The notes below the pieces were generated by a model. The model was not told the DNA's origin and made no database searches. It saw only the letters and a list, made by a program, of their open reading frames with translations. A program made the translations under genes and the position numbers. This document shows positions 28,582-36,232 of a stretch of 64,000 bases of DNA, one piece after another; within the stretch, counting starts at the first letter, position 1, and every line of letters starts with the position of its first letter. Location of the stretch: positions 62,001 to 126,000 of the forward strand of contig NZ_RKLV01000006.1 in NCBI RefSeq assembly GCF_026242195.1. The letters run 5' to 3'. This stretch comes from Halorutilus salinus. GTDB lineage: Archaea > Halobacteriota > Halobacteria > Halobacteriales > Halorutilaceae.

Positions 28582-29481
28582 TCAGTGCTGGTGCTCGTAC
28601 AGTTTCTCGGCGGACTCGTCGAACATCTCGTGTTCGCGCTCCGAGAGATCCCACTCGACTACCTCCGCACCGTCGCGCCCTATCTTTGCGGGGACGCCGA
28701 CGGAGACGTCGTCGTGTCCGTACTCGCCGTCGAGGACGATGCTCGACGGTATGACCTCGCCCGTGTCGCGCGCTACCGCCTCTACGACGTGCGCCACACC
28801 GCGTCCGGGTCCGAACTCGGTCGCACCCTTCTTCTCTATGACGTTCATCGCGCTCTGCGTCAGCGCCTCCGTGATCTCGTCGCGTTCGTCGGCGTCGAAC
28901 TCAGGTTCACGTCCGTCGACACGAACCTTGGAGAAGACGGGTACCTGCGAGTCGCCGTGTTCGCCTATGATCGAGGCGTCGACGCTCGTCGTCGGTACGT
29001 CGAACTCCTCAGAGAGGACGTAACGGAAACGCGCCGAGTCGAGGCGTCCCGCGAAGCCGATCACCTTCTCGCGCGGTCTGTCGCTGACCGAGTAGAGATG
29101 GTGGTTGAGAACGTCCATCGGGTTGGTCGTGAGCACCGAGATGGCTTCGGGCGCGTACTCCTCGAAGCTCTCGGTGATACCCGCGATTATCTCGCGGTTT
29201 GCGTCGGCGAGGTCAAGACGCGACATACCGGGTTCGCGTGGCTTACCCGCCGTGATCACGACGACATCGCTGTCCTCGGTGTCCTCGTACTCGCCGTAAT
29301 GGACATCGGTCGGCGAGTCGTACGCGATACCGTGCATCGTGTCGTGCGCCTGTCCGACCGCGGGGTCTTCGGCGATGTCGACGTAGACGACCTCGTCCGC
29401 AACTCCGCTCAGGGCTACGTTGTAGCCCGCCATCGCTCCTACGGTGCCGCCCGCACCGACTATGGATACTTTGAATCCCAT
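28582..29481 (-). CDS. mdh: Malate dehydrogenase (LDH-like)
   Basis: Interconverts malate and oxaloacetate with NAD(H) in the TCA cycle. The 299 residues open with a Rossmann loop [13 protein letters not shown]. The substrate Arg that distinguishes malate from lactate enzymes is present in [12 protein letters not shown], and the catalytic His is in [11 protein letters not shown]. Length and motifs match the tetrameric haloarchaeal MalDH. The ATG at 29481 lies about 28 nt after a minus-strand TTTATG element, implying a leaderless mRNA; the frame upstream is rejected. Confidence 0.96.
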   Translation of the reverse strand: MGFKVSIVGAGGTVGAMAGYNVALSGVADEVVYVDIAEDPAVGQAHDTMHGIAYDSPTDVHYGEYEDTEDSDVVVITAGKPREPGMSRLDLADANREIIAGITESFEEYAPEAISVLTTNPMDVLNHHLYSVSDRPREKVIGFAGRLDSARFRYVLSEEFDVPTTSVDASIIGEHGDSQVPVFSKVRVDGREPEFDADERDEITEALTQSAMNVIEKKGATEFGPGRGVAHVVEAVARDTGEVIPSSIVLDGEYGHDDVSVGVPAKIGRDGAEVVEWDLSEREHEMFDESAEKLYEHQH

Positions 29482-29543
29482 GGTTAACCCTGCGGAGATA
29501 TACAGCATAAACTTGATGAAATACGTTCGCGTGCGTGAAGCGC

Positions 29544-29555
29544 AAGCTTATTTTT
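29544..29555 (+). promoter_or_regulatory. Probable core promoter (AAGCTTATTTTT)
   Basis: AAGCTTATTTTT ends 22 nt upstream of the ATG at 29578, an ideal distance for a leaderless transcript. It is the clearest member of the AAGCTT promoter set in this window. Confidence 0.5.
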
Positions 29556-29577
29556 CGCCCGAACCGTACGTATACCG

Positions 29578-30195
29578 ATGGGAGTTCTCGAAGACAAGTC
29601 GCGCGCACGTACGTTCTACCGTTTCCTGTCGAAGGTGTACGACCGCGTAAACCCCGTCTTCTGGAACGAGGAGATGCGCGACGAGGCGCTCGGTATCTTC
29701 GGGGTGTCGGAGGGCGACCACGTCCTCGATGTCGGTTGCGGCACGGGGTTCGCAACCGCGGGTCTCGTCGAGCGCGGGGCTGATGTGGACGGACTCGATC
29801 AGAGCGTTCACCAGCTTGCGAAGGCGCGCGAGAAGGACGAACTCGACGGCGTGCGTTTCGTACGCGGCGACGCCGAGAACCTGCCGTACGCCGACGAGAC
29901 GTTCGACGCCGTCTGGTCGTCGGGGTCGATCGAGTACTGGCCCTCACCCGTCGACGCGCTCGCGGAGGCGAAACGCGTAACGAAGCCGGGTGGTCGGGCG
30001 CTCGTCGTCGGACCCCGCCGCCCAAGCGGACGCGTCCTCGGCGCTCTCGCGGACGCCGTCATGCTGTTCTACGACGAGGAAGAGGCGACGCGTATGTTCC
30101 ACGACGCTGGATGGGAGGAAGTCGAGCACAGACTCATGGGTTCGGAGTACGTCGACGACGACGCCATCGTGACCGTCGCGCGTAAGAGTCAATAG
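29578..30195 (+). CDS. Class I SAM-dependent methyltransferase (quinone methyltransferase-like)
   Basis: A 205-residue methyltransferase. Motif I is VLDVGCGTGFATA, motif II lies around FVRGDAENLPY, and the post-motif SIEYWPSPVDALAEAKRV is typical of the Methyltransf_11 group. The opening ARTFYRFLSKVYDRVNPVFW resembles enzymes that methylate membrane benzoquinol or naphthoquinol head groups (MPBQ/MSBQ type). A role in menaquinone modification is therefore plausible but unproven. The stop is 21 nt before the next gene on the same strand. Confidence 0.82.
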   Translation: MGVLEDKSRARTFYRFLSKVYDRVNPVFWNEEMRDEALGIFGVSEGDHVLDVGCGTGFATAGLVERGADVDGLDQSVHQLAKAREKDELDGVRFVRGDAENLPYADETFDAVWSSGSIEYWPSPVDALAEAKRVTKPGGRALVVGPRRPSGRVLGALADAVMLFYDEEEATRMFHDAGWEEVEHRLMGSEYVDDDAIVTVARKSQ

Positions 30196-30216
30196 GCGGT
30201 GTTCTTTACCGCAGGT

Positions 30217-30615
30217 ATGGACGAGGTAGAAGACGTAGTTCATCAAGGAACGCAAGACACCGACGAAGGCTTCGACCTGACGCTCGGTAACGTGTACGTC
30301 GTCGAAGAAGCAGGACGCGTCGACTTCGGAGGCGGTGAGCTTGAGGAACCGGAGCTAACCCGCGTCGGGACGGAGAAACGCAACGGGGAAGACGACTACG
30401 GCTGGTGGAACCTCGACGCCGGGACGTACGTCGTCGAGCACAACGAGACTCTCAACACCGATGAAGACGTGACCGTCAGGACACGTACAGAGCTTCTGAA
30501 CCGTGGCGCGTACCATCCGACGGTGCGCGTAGCCGAACTGCCGCTTCTGCCGCTCACCGTCGGCGGCGACGGTCTGCGCCTCAAGGAGAACGCGCGCGTC
30601 TCGACGGTCGTGTAA
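30217..30615 (+). CDS. dUTPase/dCTP deaminase superfamily protein
   Basis: A 132-residue all-beta protein like the short haloarchaeal dUTPase-like family. The WWNLDAGTYVVEHNETL segment, the TRTELLNRGAYHPT motif and the C-terminal LKENARVSTVV correspond to the conserved strands of the trimeric fold. The usual catalytic Ser-Arg motif appears as TRTELL, so activity is uncertain. If active it would hydrolyse dUTP to keep uracil out of DNA. The ATG at 30217 is used in preference to a GTG at 30199. Confidence 0.7.
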   Translation: MDEVEDVVHQGTQDTDEGFDLTLGNVYVVEEAGRVDFGGGELEEPELTRVGTEKRNGEDDYGWWNLDAGTYVVEHNETLNTDEDVTVRTRTELLNRGAYHPTVRVAELPLLPLTVGGDGLRLKENARVSTVV

Positions 30616-30657
30616 CAGCGTGGAAAGAGATAAACGGGCGTAGCATGTACCCGTAGT

Positions 30658-30930
30658 ATGGCGATAACCAAAGACACCGACATACTTGGAGGCGAACCTC
30701 ATATAGAGGGTAGACGTGTTGGTGTTCGACATGTCGTCGAGATGGTAATCGAAAACGGTCGAACCCCTGCCTACGTCTCGGATCAACTCGGTCTTTCGAT
30801 GTCGGAGGTGTACGGGGCGCTTTCCTACTACTACGACAACATCGAGGAGATACGCGCGGCGCGGTGCGAGAACGAGAAGGCATTCGACAGGCTGAGCGAC
30901 GGTTCTCTGAAGCCAAAAAAGAAAGCCTGA
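30658..30930 (+). CDS. DUF433 antitoxin
   Basis: A 90-residue DUF433 protein with the winged-helix pattern DILGGEPHIEGRRVGVRHVVEM followed by YVSDQLGLSMSEVYGALSYYYDN. DUF433 proteins are antitoxins usually paired with a DUF5615 PIN-like toxin, which is the next gene, 22 nt downstream. A TATA-like tract is not obvious. Lys-rich C terminus (KPKKKA) is unusual for this acidic proteome. Confidence 0.88.
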   Translation: MAITKDTDILGGEPHIEGRRVGVRHVVEMVIENGRTPAYVSDQLGLSMSEVYGALSYYYDNIEEIRAARCENEKAFDRLSDGSLKPKKKA

Positions 30931-30952
30931 CCCCATAGACGGACCTCAATTC

Positions 30953-31303
30953 TTGCTCGACGAACACGTGAGCCGTGTCTTTGAAACGGTACTTTCTCAG
31001 CACGGGTACGAAGTATGTCAGGCAAAAGACCGTTTCGGTGAGGAGACGGTGGACGAAGAACTGTTGAACTGGTGCCACGAGAATAGTTTTTTTCTGATAA
31101 CGAACAACGCCGCAGACTTCGAGGAGTTACACGAAGAGTTGAGCCACGAAGGCGTCTTCCTGTACAGAGACCAAGACTTGATCGACAGAGATCCGGAGGG
31201 AACCGCGCGTGCCGTGGAGCAAGCTGTTGAACAGTACGGGGTCGACGGTCTTGAGAACGAGGTCGTCACGCTCGACGACTGGTACGACTGGCTACACGGG
31301 TAG
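30953..31303 (+). CDS. DUF5615 PIN-like toxin
   Basis: A 116-residue PIN-like protein: LLDEHVSRVFETVLSQHGYEV, the acidic first strand, then ELLNWCHENSFFLITNNAADF, the second acidic cluster. It is the likely nuclease toxin of the pair with the DUF433 gene. The only start in frame near the domain is TTG at 30953 inside FLLDEH, so the first residue is close to the catalytic strand. Its TAG is followed at the next base by the minus-strand stop of an ogg C-terminal fragment. Confidence 0.82.
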   Translation: MLDEHVSRVFETVLSQHGYEVCQAKDRFGEETVDEELLNWCHENSFFLITNNAADFEELHEELSHEGVFLYRDQDLIDRDPEGTARAVEQAVEQYGVDGLENEVVTLDDWYDWLHG

Positions 31304-31354
31304 CTATCCCTGTGATCCCTGCTGGCGCTCGTACTGGAAGAGGTAGTTCTGTAC
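31304..31354 (-). pseudogene. C-terminal stub of an 8-oxoguanine glycosylase gene
   Basis: On the minus strand this reads VQNYLFQYERQQGSQG and a TAG. The complete ogg gene, 1 kb further on and on the same strand, ends AQNYLFHYARQTEFM and a TAA. Eight of 11 aligned residues are identical, including the HhH-GPD tail QNYLF, and 11 bases (AGGTAGTTCTG) are identical at the same codon phase. It looks like the displaced end of ogg, with the AbrB/PIN pair lying between stub and gene. The stub is too short to be a gene itself. Confidence 0.6.
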
Positions 31355-31441
31355 CACACAATACAGGAAAGTTATGTAATTATACACAAGAGAGAAACTG
31401 CCTGAGTTCAGTCAGCTCTCCACCAACCCCAATACATAACT

Positions 31442-31465
31442 TCTTACAAGTAAGATATATCTTAC
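31442..31465 (+). promoter_or_regulatory. Operator-promoter with three inverted half-sites
   Basis: TCTTAC (31442-31447), GTAAGA (31450-31455) and TCTTAC (31460-31465) form two overlapping dyads. The second is a perfect 16-bp palindrome, GTAAGATATATCTTAC, with a TATA box at its centre. A bound antitoxin dimer would hide the TATA box. Transcription would begin near 31481-31485, at the second ATG of the antitoxin gene. Confidence 0.7.
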
Positions 31466-31480
31466 ATGTCCGAGGTTGAG

Positions 31481-31735
31481 ATGGTGACGGTCAGTTCGCG
31501 CGGACAGATATCCATCCCCGCAGACCTGCGTAGAGAGATGGAGATAGACGAAGGAACGAAACTCTTGGTGGTTTCAGAAGGAGATAACATACTCCTTCGG
31601 AAGGTGGACGAGTCTACTGTCAAAGACTCGTTCGAGGACATCCTGAAGCCGATGTGGGGGAAGGCGGAAGAGGAAGGTCTGGATGAAGAGGACGCAGAGA
31701 GTCTCGTACACGAGAGTAGGGGAGTCGAGGGGTGA
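31481..31735 (+). CDS. AbrB/MazE-type antitoxin
   Basis: An 84-residue swapped-hairpin antitoxin: VTVSSRGQISIPADLRREMEI, the AbrB/SpoVT DNA-binding fold, then a VVSEGDNILLRK strand pair and an acidic helical tail that should bind the toxin. An ATG at 31466 would add five residues but touches the palindromic operator and lies too near the TATA box; the ATG at 31481 fits a leaderless transcript. The stop overlaps the toxin GTG by 4 nt (GTGA). Confidence 0.88.
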   Translation: MVTVSSRGQISIPADLRREMEIDEGTKLLVVSEGDNILLRKVDESTVKDSFEDILKPMWGKAEEEGLDEEDAESLVHESRGVEG

Positions 31736-32130
31736 AGATAGTCCTTGATACAAACGTCTACGTCTCAGCCACGCTCTCAAAGGGGAATCCATACCACGTA
31801 CTCAAATCCGCCGAGAAAGGGGAGACAGACCTGTACATATCTCCGTTCATACTCCACGAGATAGAGGACGTTCTCGGCAGGGACAAGATACCGTTCGAGG
31901 AAAAGGACACGGAGAGGTTCGTAGATAAGATTCTCACTACCGCCACCGTGGTCACACCTGATGATAAACCGGATGTTATAGAGGACGATCCAAGCGACAA
32001 CAGGATACTCGCCTGTGGGTTAGAGGCAGGCGCTGAGTACGTTGTGTCGGGTGACAGGCACCTGCTTGAACTGGAAGAGCACGATGGAGTTGGGATAATG
32101 GAGCCTGCCGGGTTCATTGAGGAGGTTTAG
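31732..32130 (+). CDS. PIN-domain toxin (PIN_3 type)
   Basis: A 132-residue PIN ribonuclease starting KIVLDTNVYVSATLS, with catalytic Asp in the first strand, Glu in ILHEIEDVL, and DNRILACGLEAGAEYVVSGDRHLL containing the remaining acids. It is translationally coupled to the AbrB-type antitoxin. The 170 bases that follow up to ogg contain no gene. Codon use is richer in A/T than neighbours, consistent with transfer. Confidence 0.9.
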   Translation: MKIVLDTNVYVSATLSKGNPYHVLKSAEKGETDLYISPFILHEIEDVLGRDKIPFEEKDTERFVDKILTTATVVTPDDKPDVIEDDPSDNRILACGLEAGAEYVVSGDRHLLELEEHDGVGIMEPAGFIEEV

Positions 32131-32299
32131 GGGCATTACCGGATCGGTTCCGATACGGGTTTTCCGACGGAGATATCTAACTCTGTCAGGGATCCACTGT
32201 TGCTTGATAATTTCCTATACAGATGATAGCATAATAGACTGAGTTCTACACCGGTGATCTATCCGTATATATCATCCATACTGAACGGATGGCTCCCGG

Positions 32300-33148
32300 T
32301 TACATGAACTCTGTCTGTCGTGCGTAATGAAAAAGGTAGTTCTGCGCGTACCCCGCGTACCCGCCGAAACGTTCGCGGAAGCCGTCGGCGGTTTGTGTGT
32401 AGCCGTCGCCTTCGATCTCAGGGTAGTGTTCCTCGACAACCTGTAACATCCACGTGTCGAGAGGTACCGCCTCGCCGAAACCGAGCGAGAACAGGAGTAT
32501 GCAGTCACCGACCTTGTCGCCGACGCCGACGAGTTCCTGTACGGCGTCGTGTGCCTCGTCGTACGGTAGGGAGCGTATCTCGTCCGCGTCCACCGCTCCG
32601 TCGGCGATTAGACGCGCCGACTCGGCGACGTACGGCGCGCGGTATCCGAGTCCGAGTTCGCGTAACGGTTCCTCGCCGACCTCCGCGAGCGTTTGGGCGT
32701 CGGGAAATCCGTCTCCGTAGCCGTCGACGGTCTCGCCCCAGTCGTGCGCCATCGCGTTAACGAGGCTACGTATACGCGGTATACGGTTCTGCGCGCTCAC
32801 GATAAACGAGACCGTGCACGGAAAGAACGGGTCGGAGACGACGCGCATACCGCCGTACTCGTCGACGGCGCGCGCGACGTGTTCGTCGTCGGTGATAGAG
32901 TCGTGTATCTCACCGAGGTCGTCGTCCAGTCCGAGGAGTTCGCGGATACGCGACTCGTCTAAACCCGTCGTCTCGTACTCGATGCCTCGTCCGTCGGGCG
33001 GATCGCGTACGCGTACACCATCACCGTCTACGACCGCGGTGTACCACGGCTTTTCATCGCCGCACTCGTCGTTCTCGCGCGTCCAGAGGAACGACTGCCC
33101 GCTTTCGAGCGTGTTCGTCACGTCGATGCGTTCGTCTACGCGCGGCAT
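32300..33148 (-). CDS. ogg: 8-oxoguanine DNA glycosylase (OGG1 type)
   Basis: Base-excision repair enzyme removing 8-oxoguanine paired with C. The 282 residues have the N-terminal OGG fold (NTLESGQSFLWTRE) and the HhH-GPD motif LVGVGDKVGDCILLFSLGF with the catalytic Lys, followed by the catalytic Asp in AVPLDTWML. The ATG at 33148 overlaps the upstream HAD phosphatase gene by 13 nt, indicating an operon. Its last codons seem replaced relative to the stub at 31304, as the tails differ after QNYLF-Y-RQ. Confidence 0.92.
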   Translation of the reverse strand: MPRVDERIDVTNTLESGQSFLWTRENDECGDEKPWYTAVVDGDGVRVRDPPDGRGIEYETTGLDESRIRELLGLDDDLGEIHDSITDDEHVARAVDEYGGMRVVSDPFFPCTVSFIVSAQNRIPRIRSLVNAMAHDWGETVDGYGDGFPDAQTLAEVGEEPLRELGLGYRAPYVAESARLIADGAVDADEIRSLPYDEAHDAVQELVGVGDKVGDCILLFSLGFGEAVPLDTWMLQVVEEHYPEIEGDGYTQTADGFRERFGGYAGYAQNYLFHYARQTEFM

Positions 33149-33753
33149 CGGGCGAAGTCGCGTACCTCGTGCAGGCTCTCTATGTTCATATCGGCGTCGA
33201 CACTGTAACCGACGCGGTTGACGTGCGCCGCGGCGAGTCCCGCGTTCCACGCGCCGCGTACGTCGGTCACGGAGTCGCCTATCATAACGGCGTCGTCGGA
33301 CGCGTCCATACGTTCTATGCACGCGCGTATAGGTGCGGGTTCGGGCTTGTAGCCGAGGTCGTACGAACAGCAGACGACGGCGTCGAAACTACCTGCGAGA
33401 CCCGTCTTTTCGAGCGCACGGTCTGCGAGCGCGGGCGGCGAATGGGTTACGACGCCCTTGGGTCCTTCTATATCGTCGAGTACGTCGATATCATCATAAG
33501 CGTACGTGTGCTCGACGCGGCGCTCCGGCGTGTCGATACCGTCGAAAACGTCCCAGAACTCGCGCGGGTCGAAGCCCCAGTCAGCGAGTATATCCGCGCG
33601 GTCGTCGCCGAATCCGTACCAGAGACGGTCTACCTCGTCGTCGGTGAACCCACGTCCGAGTTCGTCGCCGACCTCCTCGAAGACCTCGCGTCTGTACGAG
33701 TCACGTACGTCGACGAGGACGCCGTCGAGGTCGAAGACGTAGGAGTCGAACAT
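33136..33753 (-). CDS. HAD family phosphatase (phosphoglycolate phosphatase-like)
   Basis: A 205-residue HAD hydrolase. Motif I is FDLDGVLVDV with the nucleophile and acid Asp, motif II the Thr/Ser in VVTHSPP, the Lys of motif III in YKPEPAPI, and motif IV MIGDSVTDVRGA. A helical cap of about 65 residues lies between motifs I and II (subclass C1). Substrate cannot be fixed; phosphoglycolate or another small phosphate is likely. It precedes ogg with overlap. A minus-strand TTATAC element 28 nt upstream fits leaderless transcription. Confidence 0.85.
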   Translation of the reverse strand: MFDSYVFDLDGVLVDVRDSYRREVFEEVGDELGRGFTDDEVDRLWYGFGDDRADILADWGFDPREFWDVFDGIDTPERRVEHTYAYDDIDVLDDIEGPKGVVTHSPPALADRALEKTGLAGSFDAVVCCSYDLGYKPEPAPIRACIERMDASDDAVMIGDSVTDVRGAWNAGLAAAHVNRVGYSVDADMNIESLHEVRDFARCRA

Positions 33754-33860
33754 TCCTTACTGTCGGTATGCGACGGAGCGTATAATGCTTTGCGTGTCTG
33801 TACAGTGGGCGTCCGCGCCGACACCAAAAGCCTGAATACCGGTTCTCGGATAGGACATCC

Positions 33861-35432
33861 ATGCCAAAGGTACTCGTTAGCGATCCAATCGACGACGAGG
33901 GTCTCGAAAGGCTTCGGGACGCGGGTTACGTCGTCGAGGTAAAGACCGAACTCTCGGAGGACGAACTCGTCGAGGTTATCGGCGGATATGAGGCTATCGT
34001 CGTCCGTAGCGGTACTGAGATGAACGACCGCGTCATCGACGCCGCGGAAGACCTCGAAATCATAGGACGCGCGGGCGTGGGCGTCGACAACATCGACATA
34101 GAGGCGGCGACGCGTAAAGGTATCATCGTCGCAAACGCGCCTCAGGGGAACACCGTCGCGGCGGCGGAGCACGCTATCGCTCTCCTTCTCTCCATGTCGC
34201 GTAACATACCGCAGGCGAACGCGTCGCTCAAACGCGGAGAGTGGCGGAAGAGCGACTTCGTGGGAGTCGAGGCGAAGGGTAAGACGCTCGGCGTCTTCGG
34301 CTTAGGACGTATAGGCGGCGAGGTCGCTAAACGCGCCGACGCACTCGGTATGGACGTTGTCGCGTACGACCCGTTCGTTAGCCAGAACCGTGCGGACGAA
34401 CTGGGTGCAGAGCTAGCCGAGTTCGACGACGTTGTGGAGCGTGCCGAGTTCGTGAGCGTCCACACACCCCTCACGGACGACACCGAGCATATGATCTCCG
34501 ACGACGAGTTCGCCGCGATGGACGACGATGTGCGCCTCGTACACGCCTCGCGCGGCGGTGTTGTCGATGAGTCGGCGACGGCGCGCGCCGTACGCGAGGA
34601 CGAGATCGCGGGCGCGGCTTTCGACGTCTTCGGTCAGGAACCCCCCGCCGAGGACAACCCTCTGCTTCACGAGGACGACGTTATCGTCACGCCCCATCTC
34701 GGCGCTTCGACCGAGTCGGCACAGCTGAACGTCGCCGAGACGATCGCCGAGCAGGTTATTGCGGTACTCGAAGGCGGTGTGGCGGAGACGGCGTTGAACG
34801 CACCGAACGTCGCCGACGAGGAGCTACAGCCCTACCTCGAACTCGCGGAGACGCTCGGTAGACTCGTCGTACAGATAGGCGAGTCGAACGTCAACGAGAT
34901 AGAGGTCGAGTACGCGGGTGAGATAGCAGACAAAGGCGTCGAACCTCTCACGGTCGCCGTACAGAAAGGCTTCCTCGAACCTATACTCGACGACCCCGTC
35001 AACTACGTAAACGCGCCTACGATGACCGAGGATCGCGGCGTACGTGTAACGGAGAGCAAGACGGGGCATACGGAGGACTTCGTGTCGCTCATCACTGTAC
35101 GTACCCAGGATGGAGAGGAGCACGAGGTTGCGGGTACGCTGTTCGGACGCACCGACCCCACCATCGTCCTCGTCGACGGTTACCGCGTCGACGCACCGCC
35201 GTACGGACACGCGCTCATCGTACACAACGAGGACAAGCCCGGTATGATAGGACGCGTGGGTTCTCTCCTCGGAGACCACGGTATCAATATCGCGGGGATG
35301 CACAACGGACGCGAGAAGATAGGCGGCGAGGCTATAATGGTACTCAACGTCGACGACGAGGTTCCGCGCGACGTACGTAACGAACTGACCGACGTGGAAG
35401 GCATCGTCTCGGCGAAGTACGTTTCGCTCTGA
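33861..35432 (+). CDS. serA: D-3-phosphoglycerate dehydrogenase
   Basis: First step of serine synthesis: oxidises 3-phosphoglycerate to phosphohydroxypyruvate. The 523 residues show a substrate domain (GRAGVGVDNID), a Rossmann loop GLGRIGGEVAKRA, the catalytic region ending in HLGASTESAQ, an intervening ASB domain (about 320-440) and a C-terminal ACT domain (about 450-523, NEDKPGMIGRVGSLLGDHGINIA). The last suggests feedback control by serine. Full length. Divergent from the HAD/ogg pair with 107 nt between. Confidence 0.96.
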   Translation: MPKVLVSDPIDDEGLERLRDAGYVVEVKTELSEDELVEVIGGYEAIVVRSGTEMNDRVIDAAEDLEIIGRAGVGVDNIDIEAATRKGIIVANAPQGNTVAAAEHAIALLLSMSRNIPQANASLKRGEWRKSDFVGVEAKGKTLGVFGLGRIGGEVAKRADALGMDVVAYDPFVSQNRADELGAELAEFDDVVERAEFVSVHTPLTDDTEHMISDDEFAAMDDDVRLVHASRGGVVDESATARAVREDEIAGAAFDVFGQEPPAEDNPLLHEDDVIVTPHLGASTESAQLNVAETIAEQVIAVLEGGVAETALNAPNVADEELQPYLELAETLGRLVVQIGESNVNEIEVEYAGEIADKGVEPLTVAVQKGFLEPILDDPVNYVNAPTMTEDRGVRVTESKTGHTEDFVSLITVRTQDGEEHEVAGTLFGRTDPTIVLVDGYRVDAPPYGHALIVHNEDKPGMIGRVGSLLGDHGINIAGMHNGREKIGGEAIMVLNVDDEVPRDVRNELTDVEGIVSAKYVSL

Positions 35433-35535
35433 GAAGCCTCTTTACATCTATCCCGTAGAATCCGTTGTAGGTACGTTCTCCGCTTTCTACTCAACCGTCG
35501 TCTATACCGAAGAGGTCTGAACGTCTAAGTAAGAA

Positions 35536-35739
35536 TGGGGTCGGAGGGATTTGAACCCCCGATCGACTGGTCTCCCCGGTAACGCCTCAGCGCTCCAGAG
35601 GGTCGTCAACGTCCGCGTTGATCAGACACGGACTCGGTAGACCAGTCTGGAGTTTCATCAACGACGCGGAGACAGGCTCCGTCCGCCGAGACGGTGTTCC
35701 TCTGGAGCCAGTCGCCTTCCCGGGCTAGGCCACGACCCC
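35536..35739 (-). tRNA. tRNA-Trp (CCA) with 130-nt intron
   Basis: On the minus strand exon 1 is 35739-35702 and exon 2 is 35571-35536. The acceptor arms GGGGTCG and CGACCCC pair fully, the anticodon arms ACTGG and CCAGT pair fully, and the loop is CTCCAG then A after splicing, giving anticodon CCA. The T arm is GGGGG-TTCAAAT-CCCTC with at most one weak pair. The discriminator is A; CCA is not encoded. The intron lies at the usual haloarchaeal position 37/38. Position 39 is C, pairing with G31. Confidence 0.95.
35572..35701 (-). ncRNA. Box C/D guide RNA inside the tRNA-Trp intron
   Basis: In transcript order the 130-nt intron has box C (TGATGA, 35660-35655), D' (CCGA, one change from CUGA, 35637-35634), C' (TGACGA, 35608-35603) and D (CTGA, 35590-35587). 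The guide before D is complementary to the anticodon region (CTCTGGAG to CTCCAGAG) and its fifth base faces C34. The guide before D' (GACTGGTCT) is complementary to the intron/exon-2 junction and its fifth base faces C39. Haloferax volcanii uses its tRNA-Trp intron for positions 34 and 39 in the same way. Confidence 0.85.
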
Positions 35740-35793
35740 TCGGTTCGTATACGGGGAAGGCGTCTAAAGTAATTTCGGTTCCTGCTCCTGCGC

Positions 35794-36183
35794 TCATCCT
35801 TTCTTGAAGCCGATGAGTGCGCCCGCGGTGAAGCCTCCGCCGACGGGGAGGACGCTCAGAAGGCTCTCAAACAGACCGCCGCCCGCTCCCGCCGTCTCCG
35901 CCGTCGCGTTGCCCGTCGCGTTCGTCCCATTTCCGCTTGCGTTTCCGCCACCCATCGTCGCGTTCGCCGCGGCGCGTGTCGTGTTCGCCGCTCCCGTGTA
36001 CAGCGCGTCCCAGTTAACTTCGAGGACGCCGCGGGTTTCGAGGAACTTGAACAGCGCCAACTGAGCACCGATGAGTATAGCGACTATCTTGACAACCTTC
36101 TTTGCGGCGTACCCGGTCAGGAAGCCGAGTATACCGCCGCCCCCGACCTCCAGACCGAGACTGAGCGGATCTAACTCTACCAT
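35794..36183 (-). CDS. FUN14 family membrane protein
   Basis: A 129-residue FUN14-like protein with the Gly-rich motif GGGGILGFLTGYAAKKVVK and two or three hydrophobic helices (about 17-33, 35-52 and 105-125). The middle (about 68-98) is an Asn/Gly/Ala/Thr-rich low-complexity loop with several NAT/NGT triplets, possible N-glycosylation sequons if exposed. Eukaryotic FUNDC proteins are mitochondrial; the archaeal role is unknown. Confidence 0.82.
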   Translation of the reverse strand: MVELDPLSLGLEVGGGGILGFLTGYAAKKVVKIVAILIGAQLALFKFLETRGVLEVNWDALYTGAANTTRAAANATMGGGNASGNGTNATGNATAETAGAGGGLFESLLSVLPVGGGFTAGALIGFKKG

Positions 36184-36232
36184 GCCCGTCGTACTACCGG
36201 ACGGTGTATATTACTTTTCCCTAAAGCCTATC

